A stretch of DNA of 64,000 nucleotides from Pempheris klunzingeri (lineage: Eukaryota > Chordata > Actinopteri > Acropomatiformes > Pempheridae). The number at the start of each line of letters is the position of its first letter. Positions within the stretch are counted from its first letter, which is position 1. Under the pieces are notes generated by a model. The model saw only the letters and a list, made by a program, of their open reading frames with translations, had not been told where the DNA came from and did no database searches. The translations under genes and the position numbers were made by a program. The stretch is taken from contig NC_092012.1 of NCBI RefSeq assembly GCF_042242105.1, positions 20,617,043-20,681,042 on the forward strand, read 5' to 3'. Below, in pieces: positions 1 through 12,900 of the stretch.

Positions 1-374
1 AGTAAAGTAAAGTAAAGTAAAGTATAGTAAATTATAGTAAAGTAAAGTAAAGTAAAGTATAGTAAATTATAGTAAAGTAAAGTAAAGTGCAGTACAGTAC
101 AGTACAGTACAGTACAGTACAGTACAGTACAGTACAGTACAGTACAGAAAAGTAAAGTAAAGTAAAGTAAAGTAAAGTAAAGTATATTTAGCAAGGTACC
201 TTTCACAGGGCAAGGTCACAAAAAATTTTACACAGTAAAAGAAACAAATAGTAAAATTGTTAGAAACTCAGTCATCAAGAGATTAGAACAGATCCATCAT
301 AGTGTCTGGGGACTGTCCACTACCTTTTATCACCAGCTTTCTCCTACCATGTCTCTCTCCACCTGTAATTAATG

Positions 375-560
375 TTAAAGTGAAGTAAAGTATAGCGAAG
401 TAAAGTAAAGTAAAGTAAAGTAAAGTATAGTAAATTATAGTAAAGTAAAGTAAAGTGCAGTACAGTACAGTACAGTACAGTACAGTACAGTACAGTACAG
501 TACAGTACAGTACAGTACAGTACAGTACAGTACAGTACAGAAAAGTAAAGTAAAGTAAAG
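375..560. repeat. AGTAC-type pentamer array (example of type A)
   Basis: The array after spacer 1 begins with AGTAA units, passes through a homogeneous AGTAC block (about 457-540) and returns to AGTAA. The same AGTAC architecture follows spacers 2, 3 and 5 (about 755-968, 1160-1351 and 2440-2632). Confidence 0.9.
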
Positions 561-1549
561 TATATTTAGCAAGGTACCTTTCACAGGGCAAGGTCACAAA
601 AAATTTTACACAGTAAAAGAAACAAATAGTAAAATTGTTAGAAACTCAGTCATCAAGAGATTAGAACACATCCATCATAGTGTCTGGGGACTGTCCACTA
701 CCTTTTATCGCCAGCTTTCTCCTACCATGTCTCTCTCCACCTGTAATTAATGTTAAAGTGAAGTAAAGTATAGCGAAGTAAAGTAAAGTAAAGTAAAGTA
801 TAGTAAATTATAGTAAAGTAAAGTAAAGTAAAGTATAGTAAATTATAGTAAAGTAAAGTAAAGTGCAGTACAGTACAGTACAGTACAGTACAGTACAGTA
901 CAGTACAGTACAGTACAGTACAGTACAGTACAGTACAGTACAGAAAAGTAAAGTAAAGTAAAGTAAAGTATATTTAGCAAGGTACCTTTCACAGGGCAAG
1001 GTCACAAAAAATTTTACACAGTAAAAGAAACAAATAGTAAAATTGTTAGAAACTCAGTCATCAAGAGATTAGAACAGATCCATCATAGTGTCTGGGGACT
1101 GTCCACTACCTTTTATCACCAGCTTTCTCCTACCATGTCTCTCTCCACCTGTAATTAATGTTAAAGTGAAGTAAAGTATAGCGAAGTAAAGTAAAGTAAA
1201 GTAAAGTAAAGTATAGTATAGTAAATTATAGTAAAGTAAAGTAAAGTAAAGTATAGTAAATTATAGTAAAGTAAAGTAAAGTGCAGTACAGTACAGTACA
1301 GTACAGTACAGTACAGTACAGTACAGTACAGAAAAGTAAAGTAAAGTAAAGTATATTTAGCAAGGTACCTTTCACAGGGCAAGGTCACAAAAAATTTTAC
1401 ACAGTAAAAGAAACAAATAGTAAAATTGTTAGAAACTCAGTCATCAAGAGATTAGAACACATCCATCATAGTGTCTGGGGACTGTCCACTACCTTTTATC
1501 GCCAGCTTTCTCCTAGCACATCTCTCTCCACCTGTAATTAATGTTAAAG

Positions 1550-2244
1550 TTAGGTAAAGTATAGCGAAGTAAAGTAAAGTACAGTAAAGTAAAGTAAAGT
1601 ATAGTATAGTATAGTATAGTATAGTATAGTATAGTATAGTATAGTATAGTATAGTATAGTATAGTATAGTAAAGTAAAGTAAAGTAAAGTAAAGCGAAGT
1701 AAAGTAAAGTAAAGCATAGTATAGTATAGTATAGTATAGTATAGTATAGTATAGTATAGTATAGTATAGTATAGTATAGTATAGTATAGTAAAGTAAAGT
1801 AAAGTAAAGTAAAGTATAGCAAAGTAAAGTAAAGTAAAATAATGTACAGTTAAGTAAAATATAGCGAAGTAAAGTAAAGTTAAGTATAGCAAAGTAAAGT
1901 AAAGTAAAGTAAAGCAAAGCACAGTAAAGTAAAGTATAGTAAAGTAAAGAAAGCAAAGCAAAGCAAAGCAAAGCAAAGTAAAGTAAAGTAAAGTAAAGTA
2001 AAGTAAAGTAAAGTAAAGTAAAGTAAAGTAAAGTTAAATTTAAGTAAAGTTAAGTAAAGTATAGCAAAGTTAAGTAAATCATAGTAAAGTAAAGTAAAGT
2101 AAAGTAAAGTAAAGTAAAGTAACGTACAGTTAAGTAAAGTAAAGTAAAGTAAAGTATAGCGAAGTAAAGTAAAGTATAGCAAAGTAAAGTAAAGTAAAGT
2201 AAAGTAAAGTAAAGTAAAGTAAAGTAAAGTAAAGTAAAGTAAAG
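1550..2244. repeat. AGTAT-type pentamer array (type B), longest in the window
   Basis: The array after spacer 4 has two homogeneous AGTAT blocks (about 1600-1670 and 1714-1790), then degenerate AGTAA, AGCAA and AGTTA units. It contains no AGTAC block. A second AGTAT-type array follows spacer 6 (about 2830-3210). Both type B arrays follow spacers ending in the ctcctagcac variant. Confidence 0.9.
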
Positions 2245-3338
2245 TATATTAAGCACCTTTCACAGGGCAAGGTCACAAAAAAATTTACACAGTAAAAGAA
2301 ACAAATAGTAAAATTGTTAGAAACTCAGTCATCAAGAGATTAGAACAGATCCATCATAGTGTCTGGGGACTGTCCACTACCTTTTATCGCCAGCTTTCTC
2401 CTACCATGTCTCTCTCCACCTGTAATTAATGTTAAAGTGAAGTAAAGTATAGCGAAGTAAAGTAAAGTAAAGTAAAGTAAAGTAAAGTATAGTATAGTAA
2501 ATTATAGTAAAGTAAAGTAAAGTAAAGTATAGTAAATTATAGTAAAGTAAAGTAAAGTGCAGTACAGTACAGTACAGTACAGTACAGTACAGTACAGTAC
2601 AGTACAGTACAGAAAAGTAAAGTAAAGTAAAGTATATTTAGCAAGGTACCTTTCACAGGGCAAGGTCACAAAAAATTTTACACAGTAAAAGAAACAAATA
2701 GTAAAATTGTTAGAAACTCAGTCATCAAGAGATTAGAACACATCCATCATAGTGTCTGGGGACTGTCCACTACCTTTTATCGCCAGCTTTCTCCTAGCAC
2801 ATCTCTCTCCACCTGTAATTAATGTTAAAGTTAGGTAAAGTATAGCGAAGTAAAGTAAAGTACAGTAAAGTAAAGTAAAGTATAGTATAGTATAGTATAG
2901 TATAGTATAGTATAGTATAGTATAGTATAGTATAGTATAGTAAAGTAAAGTAAAGTAAAGTAAAGTATAGTATAGTATAGTATAGTATAGTATAGTATAG
3001 TATAGTATAGTATAGTATAGTAAAGTAAAGTAAAGTAAAGTAAAGTAAAGTAAAGTAAAGTAAAGTAAAGTATAGTATAGTATAGTATAGTATAGTATAG
3101 TATAGTAAAGTAAAGTAAAGTAAAGTAAAGTAAAGTAAAGTAATGTACAGTTAAGTAAAGTAAACTATAGTAAAGTAAAGTATAGCGAAGTAAAGTAAAG
3201 TAAAGTAAAGTATATTTAGCAAGGTACCTTTCACAGGGCAAGGTAGAACACATCCATCATAGTGTCTGGGGACTGTCCACTACCTTTTATCGCCAGCTTT
3301 CTCCTAGCACGTCTCTCTCCACCTGTAATTAATGTTTT

Positions 3339-5060
3339 ACTGGACAGAGTCTATGGATCAACTTCAATTACATTTTTCTGAATTCAGTCTTTTAAGTCAT
3401 TTGTTGGTAGGACCTTTTGTGGTAAGGACCTAACTATTTTTCCGGTCAATATCACTACACAAAAAAATCATTCAAATAAAAAGTGCAATTTTTTGTGTAC
3501 AACAAAGGAGAATACATTTTGGGCCACCTCAACACGTAGAAGATGTGATGAGAAGTTAAACTCCAAATAGAAGTGTGTATGTGTGTGTGTGTGTGTGTGA
3601 TTGATCCATTTTATTTTGAGTCTTTAACATTGAACCCGCTGTTGTATGCATTCAGAACTTACATTGATTTTACATTGTTAAACAATAGATGATCAGATTT
3701 CCATCAGACAGTACTTAACATCCTATTGGAATAAAGTGCCTCTGGATTTCTTTTGTAATTTGGACCCCAAAATAATAATCTAATATGTCTAAAAGTAATC
3801 TTGCATTGTGAGAAATATGCCTGGTTTGATGATGTCTAGAACAGATTTCGATCTATTAGCCAGAACTGGATCAAAGATTTTGTGATCATTAATTATTGAG
3901 GAGACTGGGGGCTAATTGTCCAGTATGACAGGAATGTTTTTAGGTTTAGAAATCAGGGTGATCAGACCCTGACGTGAGAGGAGAGTGGACCTCTGTGGGG
4001 CTAATGGGGGCAGTGAAGCCATCTGTTTATTCATTTTTAAATAGTTTACAGCATCAGTGATTTCAGGCTATGAAATGGGGCTGTCACAAAAATCACTCAA
4101 TGAACTAAATACTTCATACAATCATTTACTATTTTCTTTCTTTCTAACAGTGATCAATCCATCAGTTCTTGATTGCTGTGTAGTCTTGCTTTAGATTGTT
4201 GTCTGTCTGGTATAAAAAGACCAGGCAGAGTCCTGCTGTCCCTCTTCCAGCCATCTTCTACATGATCTAACAAATGCTCACTGTGCTTAGCGCTTATACA
4301 TCTCATCCAACCTGTGCTGCTGATCAATAAACTCAATCTTTCCAGACTCAGTGAGGACATCTACTGGTTTGGAGGCTAAATATTCAGTCTTAAGTATTGT
4401 ACTGTTTTCATCTGTTCTTCTTCTTTTGGCTGTGTCACTGTAGTTCCTTAGGTATCAAGCAATCTCATGTTTTAATAACCCTCAGTTACTACTATACACA
4501 TTTAGAGCTTTGACGTCTAATGATTCTCTCAACAGTTAAATCAATATGTTTAAGAATCGTACTTTTCTAGTTCCTAGTGTGAGGATTTAGAAGTGGTGGA
4601 GAACATAAAAGGATATAAATAGTCTGATCAGGCAAAGGTGAAGGCTGAATGTCTGTTAAAACATTCTTCAGTTCTTTGGAGAAAAGCCAATAATCAATAT
4701 GTTACTTGTTATATCATGTGCACGATTTCTGTCAATGTGATTATCCGGCTCAATGTTGAAGTTTACACCAAAACTTATTAAAGAATTAGAACATTTTTAA
4801 ATTTAGAGGGAAGTAGTCATTTTTCTATTAGTATTATATTGTTTACACTATATGATATCTTTGCCTTTAGGGTATTTAGCTATATGCACATAGTAGTGTA
4901 CATAATAGTGTGACTCATCCCATAATATAGTCAGACACTTCAGATAACCATCACACTCTGATCAGGGACAGTTACCTTGAAGGACTGCCAGCTGAGACCA
5001 TCTACTGGACCAGTACCAAAACTTTTTATATACTTAGTAGTTAGGTAGTTGAACCTAAAA
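3339..5060. other. Gene-free stretch right of the satellite
   Basis: AT-rich DNA with no open frame showing family resemblance or splice-bounded coding structure. A short GT microsatellite lies at about 3575-3598. Nothing else is recognised. Confidence 0.6.
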
Positions 5061-5065
5061 ACAGC

Positions 5066-5292
5066 TCCTATGAGTCAGCATGTCAAAGTGTCCTTGGGCG
5101 AGACACTGAACCCCAACCTGCTCCTGAAGCAGCTTCACTGTGTGAATGTGTGTGAAAGAACAGTCTCCTCCGACTTAGATTCCTCCTGAATGAATTATGT
5201 GTGAACGGGTGAATGAGGATGTGATGTAAAAGTGCTTTGAGTAGTCGAAATGACTAGAAAGGTGCCGTACAAATACAGACCATTTACCATTT
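5066..5292 (+). repeat. SINE-like dispersed repeat, copy 1
   Basis: This shares long blocks with 27842-28100: the tract from aatgtcaaagtg-like sequence through gggcgagacactga, ctcctgaagcagcttca, gtgtgaatgtgtgtgaaag and agattcctcctgaatgaat, ending near gtgctttgagtagtcg. The tRNA-like head visible in the second copy is poorly preserved here. It is probably a 5'-degraded tRNA-derived SINE, a common fish repeat type (inference). Confidence 0.7.
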
Positions 5293-5665
5293 AGTCATTT
5301 CAAATCAAAAATATGTGAGAATAGAAAACAGGTTCAAAAATATCTCAGCTGTCTTTTAACCCTCACAGATGCCTTGTTAACCCATTTTCCTGTATATGTG
5401 TTAGTTAAGTAGGTTTTTCATTTCTGACATTTGTGTTTTCACAGCAGTGATTATCCTTTAGTTTATGGACCTTATCATACCTGTGGCATTGTACTTATTC
5501 GGAATTAGATTTATAGTTTACGTGCATATTTATGACATTCACTGTTCACCTGTTACATTTCTAGCTGCACATTTGTGTTTTGCACCTTTCTGATTCTTTA
5601 TCTTTGTTCTTACATTGCTTCTGCTTACATTTGCACTCAATATAGTTGCACTCTTTCTTAGATGC

Positions 5666-5780
5666 ATCTCATCTCATCTCATCTCATCTCATCTCATCTC
5701 ATCTCATCTCATCTCATCTCATCTCATCTCATCTCATCTCATCTCATCTCATCTCATCTCATCTCATCTCATCTCATCTC
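5666..5780. repeat. Perfect (ATCTC)23 microsatellite
   Basis: Twenty-three uninterrupted ATCTC units, followed by ATCACC. Short Ile-Ser-Ser-His-Leu frames across it are artefacts of the repeat. Confidence 0.97.
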
Positions 5781-6298
5781 ATCACCATACCCTTGGATTT
5801 GTATGGTAATATGTAACTCAGCAAAACAGAAAATTGTCTTGCTTTCAGGCTAAAACCTTTATGCATGTGACACTTCTGATCCAATAAGTAAAGCCATGAC
5901 ACAAGGATTTTTTGGGACTGATACCTGGAAAAGCATAGATGGTCTGACTAAGTGAAATATTTAGCCTGTCCCAGCTGGGGTGTCTTGTGGTCAGCTGGGG
6001 ACAGATGCCCACTTGTAGCTGCACGTCCCCAGCAGAGAGCAGCACTGGCAGCAGTCTCTGCTGTCACGTGTCTCTCAAGAGTGGATTATAAAGCCAAGAC
6101 AAAGCAGCTTGTCCCTTCCCTGCCCCGTGTCTGCAGCTGCGCAGTGAAAGCTCAGGGCTTCTGCCCTCTCCTGTTCTGGTTCAGAGCCGATATCAGCTGT
6201 CTGTTTTAGAGGGAGGGAGAGAAAAAATACCCAGCAATCCTCTAAAGCAGCTTAAAGGCTGAATCAGGGGACTGAAGCCCTTTCCATTTCCAGAACTG

Positions 6299-6335
<37 letters not shown>

Positions 6336-9134
6336 CCATTATGGCTAAATGAGCATCTGACTGCCTGCCAAAAGAGCAGCCACTGTGGTTACATATAAAC
6401 TGTCTGCTGCCTCCTAAAGGCTCTCCCCACCTCATATACATCCTCCAAAACATCTCCTGCTTAGATGTACCAGAATAGACATCAGAGACTGTGAATAGCA
6501 ACTGAGACAAGCAGGGGTATTTGATTTAACTCTTGATGTAATCAGGAGTCTTGTATCCGATTAAATAATGAATGCTAAGTGCTCATGTAACAAATAAAAT
6601 CTCCTGCCGGGGGCCTTGGGTTCCCATGTGCATTATTATTTTGGCACAGTCCCCCCCACAACCCTTTGCTGACGTGCAGGCTTTTGGAGTGAAATGAAGT
6701 GAAGCAAAGTGGAGTGGAGAGCAGAGTGGTTTGGAGCAAGTGTGTGTGACTGTAGCTGCCCCCCTGTCAGTATGTGTGTGTGTCAGGGGGTGGGGGTGGA
6801 GGGTGCTACATGAATAAAAGGGAAAAAGCAAGATGTGGGGCATACATCACAGGGGATGAGAGGAGGAGGGAGAGAAATACATTTGGAGAATGAGAGACAA
6901 AGACAACACAAGCAAAAAGAAGAGTTTGTGACCAACGTTAGCAGCATCAGCACAGAAATCTGTCTGTCAATGAATCATTTGGCCTCAGACCAAAGCCACA
7001 GCTGAGCTGTTTCTCTTGCTGACTCGCTCTCAGATGCATCAGAATGCCAGATTAAGATGGTGTGTGTGTTTAAGCAATGTCTGAGTATAACCTCACATAA
7101 ACCTTAGCAAACACTTAATTTTACCTCACTTCATTAGATCGCAATCTGTATGATTCAGCGTAGTCTAAAACACCTTTGGTGCTGTCAGTTTAGTAACACT
7201 CACATCAGATGATTAAGGGTCATCGCACAGAGAAAATCAGTAATTGTATATTTTTACTGAATAAAGATACATGTGTAATATCTGGGATGGACAGAACACA
7301 CATTGTTAAATAGATGTCACACATGATATTTGACAACTCCTAAATTAGATTTGATGATCCCCTTAAAGTAAATTCATTAATATGTTCAAGTTGATCAGGA
7401 CTCCCTTAGATAAAAACCCTTCAGATTGAGAGAGAAGACAATTCTTTGTCTTCCTCTTGTCTCTATCAGTGAATACATCACAGTATATATTATTATGGAC
7501 TCTGTATGTGTACAATCACCAGTGGCACAGAGTTCAAACATCACATTGCCCCGTGCCTTTCAAGCATTCTGTAAATTCTGTCCATACATCTGACCTTGCA
7601 GGGGGGGGGGGTTGTACACTTCCACCTGTCTATGCTGTAAATGTCCAAGAAAAATGTATGCATTCAAACTCTCCTTCAGAAACACAATCACGATTAGGAA
7701 ATGGCAGACTGACAATAAATCAGAGCAGAAGTACGAAAGTCTTGATCAGTGGGGGTGTTGTCCACAGTGGCAAGAAGAAGAATGACACAGACCCGGGCTG
7801 TGATGGAATGGCCTCTAGCCTGACCCAGGCTTATCTCTGCTCTATCCACCTTCGCCCACACACAAATCCCACCTAGAAGCCTTTTAGAAGGGATTTTCTG
7901 AAGACGGAAATCTGCTGGCTGCAGCAGTAAAACTGACGAGGGCCAAGACCTTTTGGCCTCCAGGCCATCAGCTGTTGTATGTTTGGTTGCAGTGTGTATA
8001 TACAGTTGCAAAATGCTTGGCTGGAGAACAATGAGCTTTACTCATAAGTAAGAGAGAACAGCTCAAGGTCACTAATGTACCTGTCTTAACTATGCTGAGC
8101 TATAGAAAGCTTCTACAGTGTGCTGTTGTGATGGAGTTGAATGTCGTTTGAAAGCCAGCTGAGGGACACCTTTTTAATCCACTCTTTGTTTCCCCCTTTT
8201 ACTGCGCTGTTCTATTTTCTGCAGAAAGAAGCGGGTACAATGGATATCATTGAGGCTTCAGTGAGGCCAACGCACAAATAAGCACCTCCTTCACAGACAC
8301 ACCAGAGGCTGAGAAGAGGCAGATGGATTTGTTTTAACATGTTTTTATTAGAGACCATGAAGTGAGGAGCGACACTTAAAGTGGGCGACAGAAGGAGGCA
8401 GACGTAAAATAACTGATACGAGGCTGATTTAAATCTGCAACATTCAAAGTTGATGGCAAGCAGCTGAGTCTGTTGGGCTGACATTATTCCCCAAACATAT
8501 CACTTTTCAGTCTTACCAGACCTCCCTCAGGTTCTCCACAGTTTGCCTTGATGTGATAGGATTAGAGCAAAGCCTTGACCCAGCAGATGCCACAGATCTT
8601 TTTGGCTCATCTCAGTTTAGCATGGAAAGCGTACTATATACCTTGGCAAATTAGAGCCTAACTGCACCCTACTTAAATAGTGTTCATGCTTTAGTGCCAG
8701 CTCAGGTTTTTAAAAAGCCTATGGCACTTCTCACACTGGAGGAGACAGTCATTTACGGCAAACATTCAATATTTGTGAATTACACTTATTTGCTATGTGT
8801 GTCTTAACTAGAAAGATATCATCTCTAGCTTCAGTGGTGTCAGTAGGCTAAGCCAGGCTACTTGTTTTGGCCTGTTTATGATCCCCACAGCATTCAGTAT
8901 GCAGCTTTAACATCAGTGGGTCTTAAAAGATGATCTTCAGGATGGCAAAAGGTCGACCCTTTATCATAATATTAGTCTGCTCCACACATACACACACACG
9001 CACACACACACACACACACGCACACCCCACCCTCCTGAGTGCTGCATCACATTTGCCAAAATCAATACGTTTGTATGAAGGCTTTTAAGGTAAGCTTAGC
9101 TTTCCTTTTCATAAGAAGTTGAGAGAGGAACATT

Positions 9135-9136
<2 letters not shown>

Positions 9137-9187
<51 letters not shown>

Positions 9188-9190
9188 GTG

Positions 9191-9231
<41 letters not shown>
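9137..9231. repeat. (TG)n microsatellite
   Basis: About 95 bp of TG dinucleotides with a few CG and TA interruptions. The Cys-Val frame across it is an artefact. Confidence 0.97.
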
Positions 9232-9232
<1 letters not shown>

Positions 9233-9371
9233 ACACAGTGGAGATCCTTCTAAGTCTGGAGCTTTGTGGAGTTGAGGCTAACTCACAGTTTACCCTGCTG
9301 CTGCATGCTGTGCTGTGTAAGAGACCACATAGTGGATGGAGGTCCATCAATAATTCAACAAAGACAGACTT

Positions 9372-9437
9372 CCTTTCTCTCTCTCTCTCTCTCTCCCTCT
9401 GTCTCTCTCTCTCTCTCTCTGTCTCCCTCTCTCTCCT
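9372..9437. repeat. (CT)n low-complexity tract
   Basis: CT dinucleotides interrupted by CCCT and GT units. This is a polypyrimidine tract of no evident function. Confidence 0.93.
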
Positions 9438-9811
9438 TGGTGTTCTGTCTCTGTTTCTAACTGAATGAATCTTTCTCATACTTCCCCAAACAGCCTCCAT
9501 CTCTGGGCTCCCACATCCACCTGCCTCTCTGCTAACTCGTCCATCCCAAACCACTTAAAACAAGCTGCAGCGTGCTTCCAAATCTAAATCTGAGGCCCAC
9601 CCAAGCAATCTTTGGCTTTTAAAGGATTTATTTCCACACTAGTAACAAGACATCAAGTTAGGTTTTTGTGATCATGTAAGATTAGCGCTTCACAGAGTGC
9701 TAATCCTGTTCCGGACGCTTTACCTCAGATGTGGGAATCTCTGAGTAAGATGTCAACTTGGGGGAGTCAAAAGAGGGGTGTTGTAGAGGATTTTAGAGAT
9801 GATACTTTGAC

Positions 9812-9990
9812 CACACAGTGGTTCAGTGGTTAGTGGGTACTACTGCCTTGCAGCAAGAAGGCACAGGACCTCACTGACTGAGGCCTTTCTACGAGGAGGT
9901 TCTTTGTTTTTGTAGGTTATTAGGTTATCCATCTTTTTTCTCACCAAAAGACACACATGATAGTCTTTAGGAACACTCCTGCCACTGGCC
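9812..9990 (+). repeat. Dispersed repeat fragment, same family as 43520-43760
   Basis: The opening (cacagtggttcagtggttag, then ctgccttgcagcaagaaggc and gaggcctttct) matches the start of a common fish repeat. The later part of that repeat, including the tccaaagacatgcagg block, is better kept at 43520-43760. The copy is decayed and its class is not assigned. Confidence 0.6.
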
Positions 9991-12900
9991 CTCCCCAATG
10001 CCCTGGTCACACAGCTGGGCTCAGTGCTATCAGTACCATGAAATGGCTAAAAATCTAGATCTGTCAGCTAGTTCTTTACTTCACTATTTCCCATTTCACA
10101 TGGGATGTTCCTTCCTGCTTTCTAGACAGACATTAATGATGCAACACTTTATGGTCACATTAATGGTGATCTATTCATGAACAACAAGCTTGGATTTATT
10201 TATGTCGGAGTAACTTCATCGTTGTGTGTGTTGTTCAAAATAAGATACCACGTTCATGTCAGTCTTACTACATTATCTGTGGACCAGAATAATGCTCACT
10301 GTGATGATCTCAAGCAGCAGAAATCAATAGAAAACACTGGCTGCCCAGGAGGTAGGAAATGGTAGGGAAGCTTGACATGATGGTTTGAGTTCTAAAGATA
10401 ATACATTTCTGGCAAATGGGCTAAAACATGCAAAAACACCAGTATGGCATCTTAATGCAACACCAGAGCAAATGTAGGAATTGCTCTCATACAGCATATG
10501 CCCCCCTTTTTCTATTTACCCAGACCATTTTACACTATGCCTTTCAGTCTGTGACAAAGCAGATACAACTGTGTTCAGACATTTAGTAGAAGCCACACAT
10601 TATCGTGACAGCACCAGCCGAAACTTAGCGTGGGTCTTATCTAGAAAGCATACTTTAATATTAGAGAAAAGGGCAGTCAGGAGCTTTTTACTGGGATTAT
10701 CAAGAGGGCTGACAGACGTTATTCAAGAGTTTTCTAATGTGTTTGCGCAGGCCATTATTGTACACTGAGGCAAAACATCTTTATGTCTGTCCCCTTTTGA
10801 CCATTATCTCACACGAAGTGTAGTAAGTGCCAGCGGGCTCCATTTCCTGCCTAAACCCATTGATTCCATACGATGAAAAAATGCACAAGAAACAGACGAC
10901 AGCCTCCATTAAAAGATACATTAGCGAGCATTATACTGCTAATCCCGGGACCTTTAGGAACCTTCTAATCTGGATTATAGTGTTTGTAGATCATTTTATA
11001 GCATCATTTGTCAACCACCCTATACAAAGTTATTTCCCCCTCCTTTGGTTTCTTCATCTTAACCTCTTGAACCTGAGGATGTTTTTGCTCTTCTTGCATG
11101 TGTCAATAAAACATATATGTTCAGGAATAGTTTTTCAATAGTAGCATCATATATGATAATCCAGGATGCTTTTTATGAAAAATGTGTTTTGACACAGTTT
11201 CTGCCTGCAGGGTGGAAGGTTAATGGCCAGATCTGCTCACAGAGCTGGGGCTCTGTATGCAAACAAGAGCACACTTCCTCCCAAAGCAGAAACCACTTTA
11301 AAATGTGATACTAATCAAGTGCTTGGGTTCCTGCCATGAACACCAACAAATTTGGCCTTATTTTCATAGAAGTGGAAGAGATGTGTTTATGCAGTGGACT
11401 GATGTCAAGCAGCAGTCACACATGCAGCCCTGTCAGTGGAGTTTGTCATCTTAGACACACTGTCACACTCCGTTTAGTACACAGCTCTTATGACTGATTA
11501 ACCCTGCATTATAGTCCATTAAAACGATACAAATCATTGTTTGGAAACCATTAGTTCTACATCATAATGTAGAAAATCATCACAGATACATAATACTATA
11601 TAATAATGTGGCTCATCTTTGATATTTTTCTTATCTCAGTCATGAACATATTGCTATTCCAGGCAAAGCCAATGATATACTGAACACACATACAAATTCC
11701 TAACTAAAACTAAACTACGACTGTCAAGAATTCACTTTTCCTTTTTTAAGACAGATCTCCACCACTTAAAAACACGACATCAAAAAAATCCTAAAAAACA
11801 AACATAAGTAACAATTTCAAAAACAAAGCGGGAAAAAAACAGAAAAAAAGAATCTCATTCATCATGCATTCATCAGTGTAAAAACAATATTAACATCCAC
11901 AGCTCCTCCCTCTCCTGCTACTCTCAAACCGCAGAGAGCCTCTGCACAGGAAATCACACCTAGCTTTCCATGATGTGTTCTCTCTGAGAGCAATCAGACC
12001 ACAGCAGGTCTGACTCATCCAAACACTTGAATCTAACAGGCCAGCTTATCAGAAATCTTATTATAGGAATGCAAGCAGACACACAGACAGACAGACACTA
12101 CAGCCAATTTTACAATGTAATCCTGCAATTCTGTGTTCCCCTGTGCCGCCAACACTTCCATGTAAAGGTGATAAAGAAGAGATTGAAGGGATATAAATCC
12201 CTAAGTTTGTATTTGTAACAGGCTGCGTGTCTTATCTGTCTTTTGGACTCTTTGGACTGCCATTCGGGATACTGACATGTATGTGTGTTATGGTATGAGG
12301 AAACACACTAAAGGTCATTTTTTAAAAAGATGGATACATCCATTAAATTCACATCTTCACAGTAAAAATAGCTCTGGTAAGGTCCTCAAATCATATCTAA
12401 TCATTCACACTGTTAATCCAACGGCAGTGCATGGATCTTTCCTGTAACAGCAGCTAAACTGCAACTCTAAATACTGTCAGTAATTAAATACCTTGTGTAA
12501 AAAAACACTGAGGAGTGCTTGCCAAGAGGTGAGAGGTTGTCATGGAAACATATTCAAAGGAAAGAAGATCAGTTTGCAGAGATCTTAACAATACATCTGA
12601 CTCAGCCAAGATATTTGTTATTAGTCAGACATCAGTTGCATGGCTACAACCAGTTCGACCATGAGCATCCCACTTGAGGGACATGCATGTGGTCTCAATA
12701 CGCAAAACTAAGAATACATGGAACAGAGGAAATAAATTCCCAAGCCACGGCAGATGTGATCTCAGGTAAAGCAAACATGGAGCCTCTGCCTCGGTTCATC
12801 GGGCTTCCTCTGCTCTTCAGTCCATTGGCTTTGCGCTGCAGTCACCGGATCATTAGGCCCCATCTGCTTCAATAATGCAAAAAGAGCAAACCAAGCAAAC

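Larger units (their letters stand above)
1..3338. repeat. Composite satellite: about 200-bp spacer alternating with AGTAN pentamer arrays
   Basis: Seven copies of a non-repetitive spacer begin at 183, 561, 969, 1352, 2245, 2633 and 3211 (landmark tatatttagcaaggtacc). Each is separated from the next by long runs of the pentamers AGTAA, AGTAC and AGTAT. Spacer-to-spacer distances are 378, 408, 383, 893, 388 and 578 bp, so the spacer is stable and the pentamer arrays vary in length. The array continues off the left edge. Copy 5 lacks part of the tagcaaggta landmark; copy 7 has an internal deletion and ends in unique DNA at about 3338. Long antisense reading frames of Leu-Leu-Tyr-Phe-Thr type come only from the stop-free pentamer and are not genes. 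Confidence 0.95.
5781..9811. other. Gene-free stretch with microsatellites
   Basis: No gene is recognised. It contains a CT tract at 6300-6332, a G run near 7601, CA-rich tracts at about 8982-9025, and the TG and CT arrays listed separately. Frames of 90-140 codons in this interval have no family features and no codon structure that stands out. Confidence 0.6.

Noticed and set aside
283-3253. Long minus-strand frames rich in Leu-Leu-Tyr-Phe-Thr
   Set aside because: They are translations of the TTACT pentamer, which happens to be stop-free in several frames; no domain or codon structure.
1-3338. Regular repeats with spacers suggesting a CRISPR array
   Set aside because: The spacers are near-identical to each other and the repeats are pentamers, the reverse of a CRISPR layout, and the window is eukaryotic.
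5615-5853. Ile-Ser-Ser-His-Leu reading frames
   Set aside because: Produced by the ATCTC microsatellite.
7457-7876. 139-codon plus-strand frame
   Set aside because: No recognisable domain, no promoter or splice context, and it crosses a G homopolymer; likely chance.
9136-9554. Cys-Val and Ser-Leu frames and the antisense Glu-Arg frame
   Set aside because: They cross TG and CT microsatellites.
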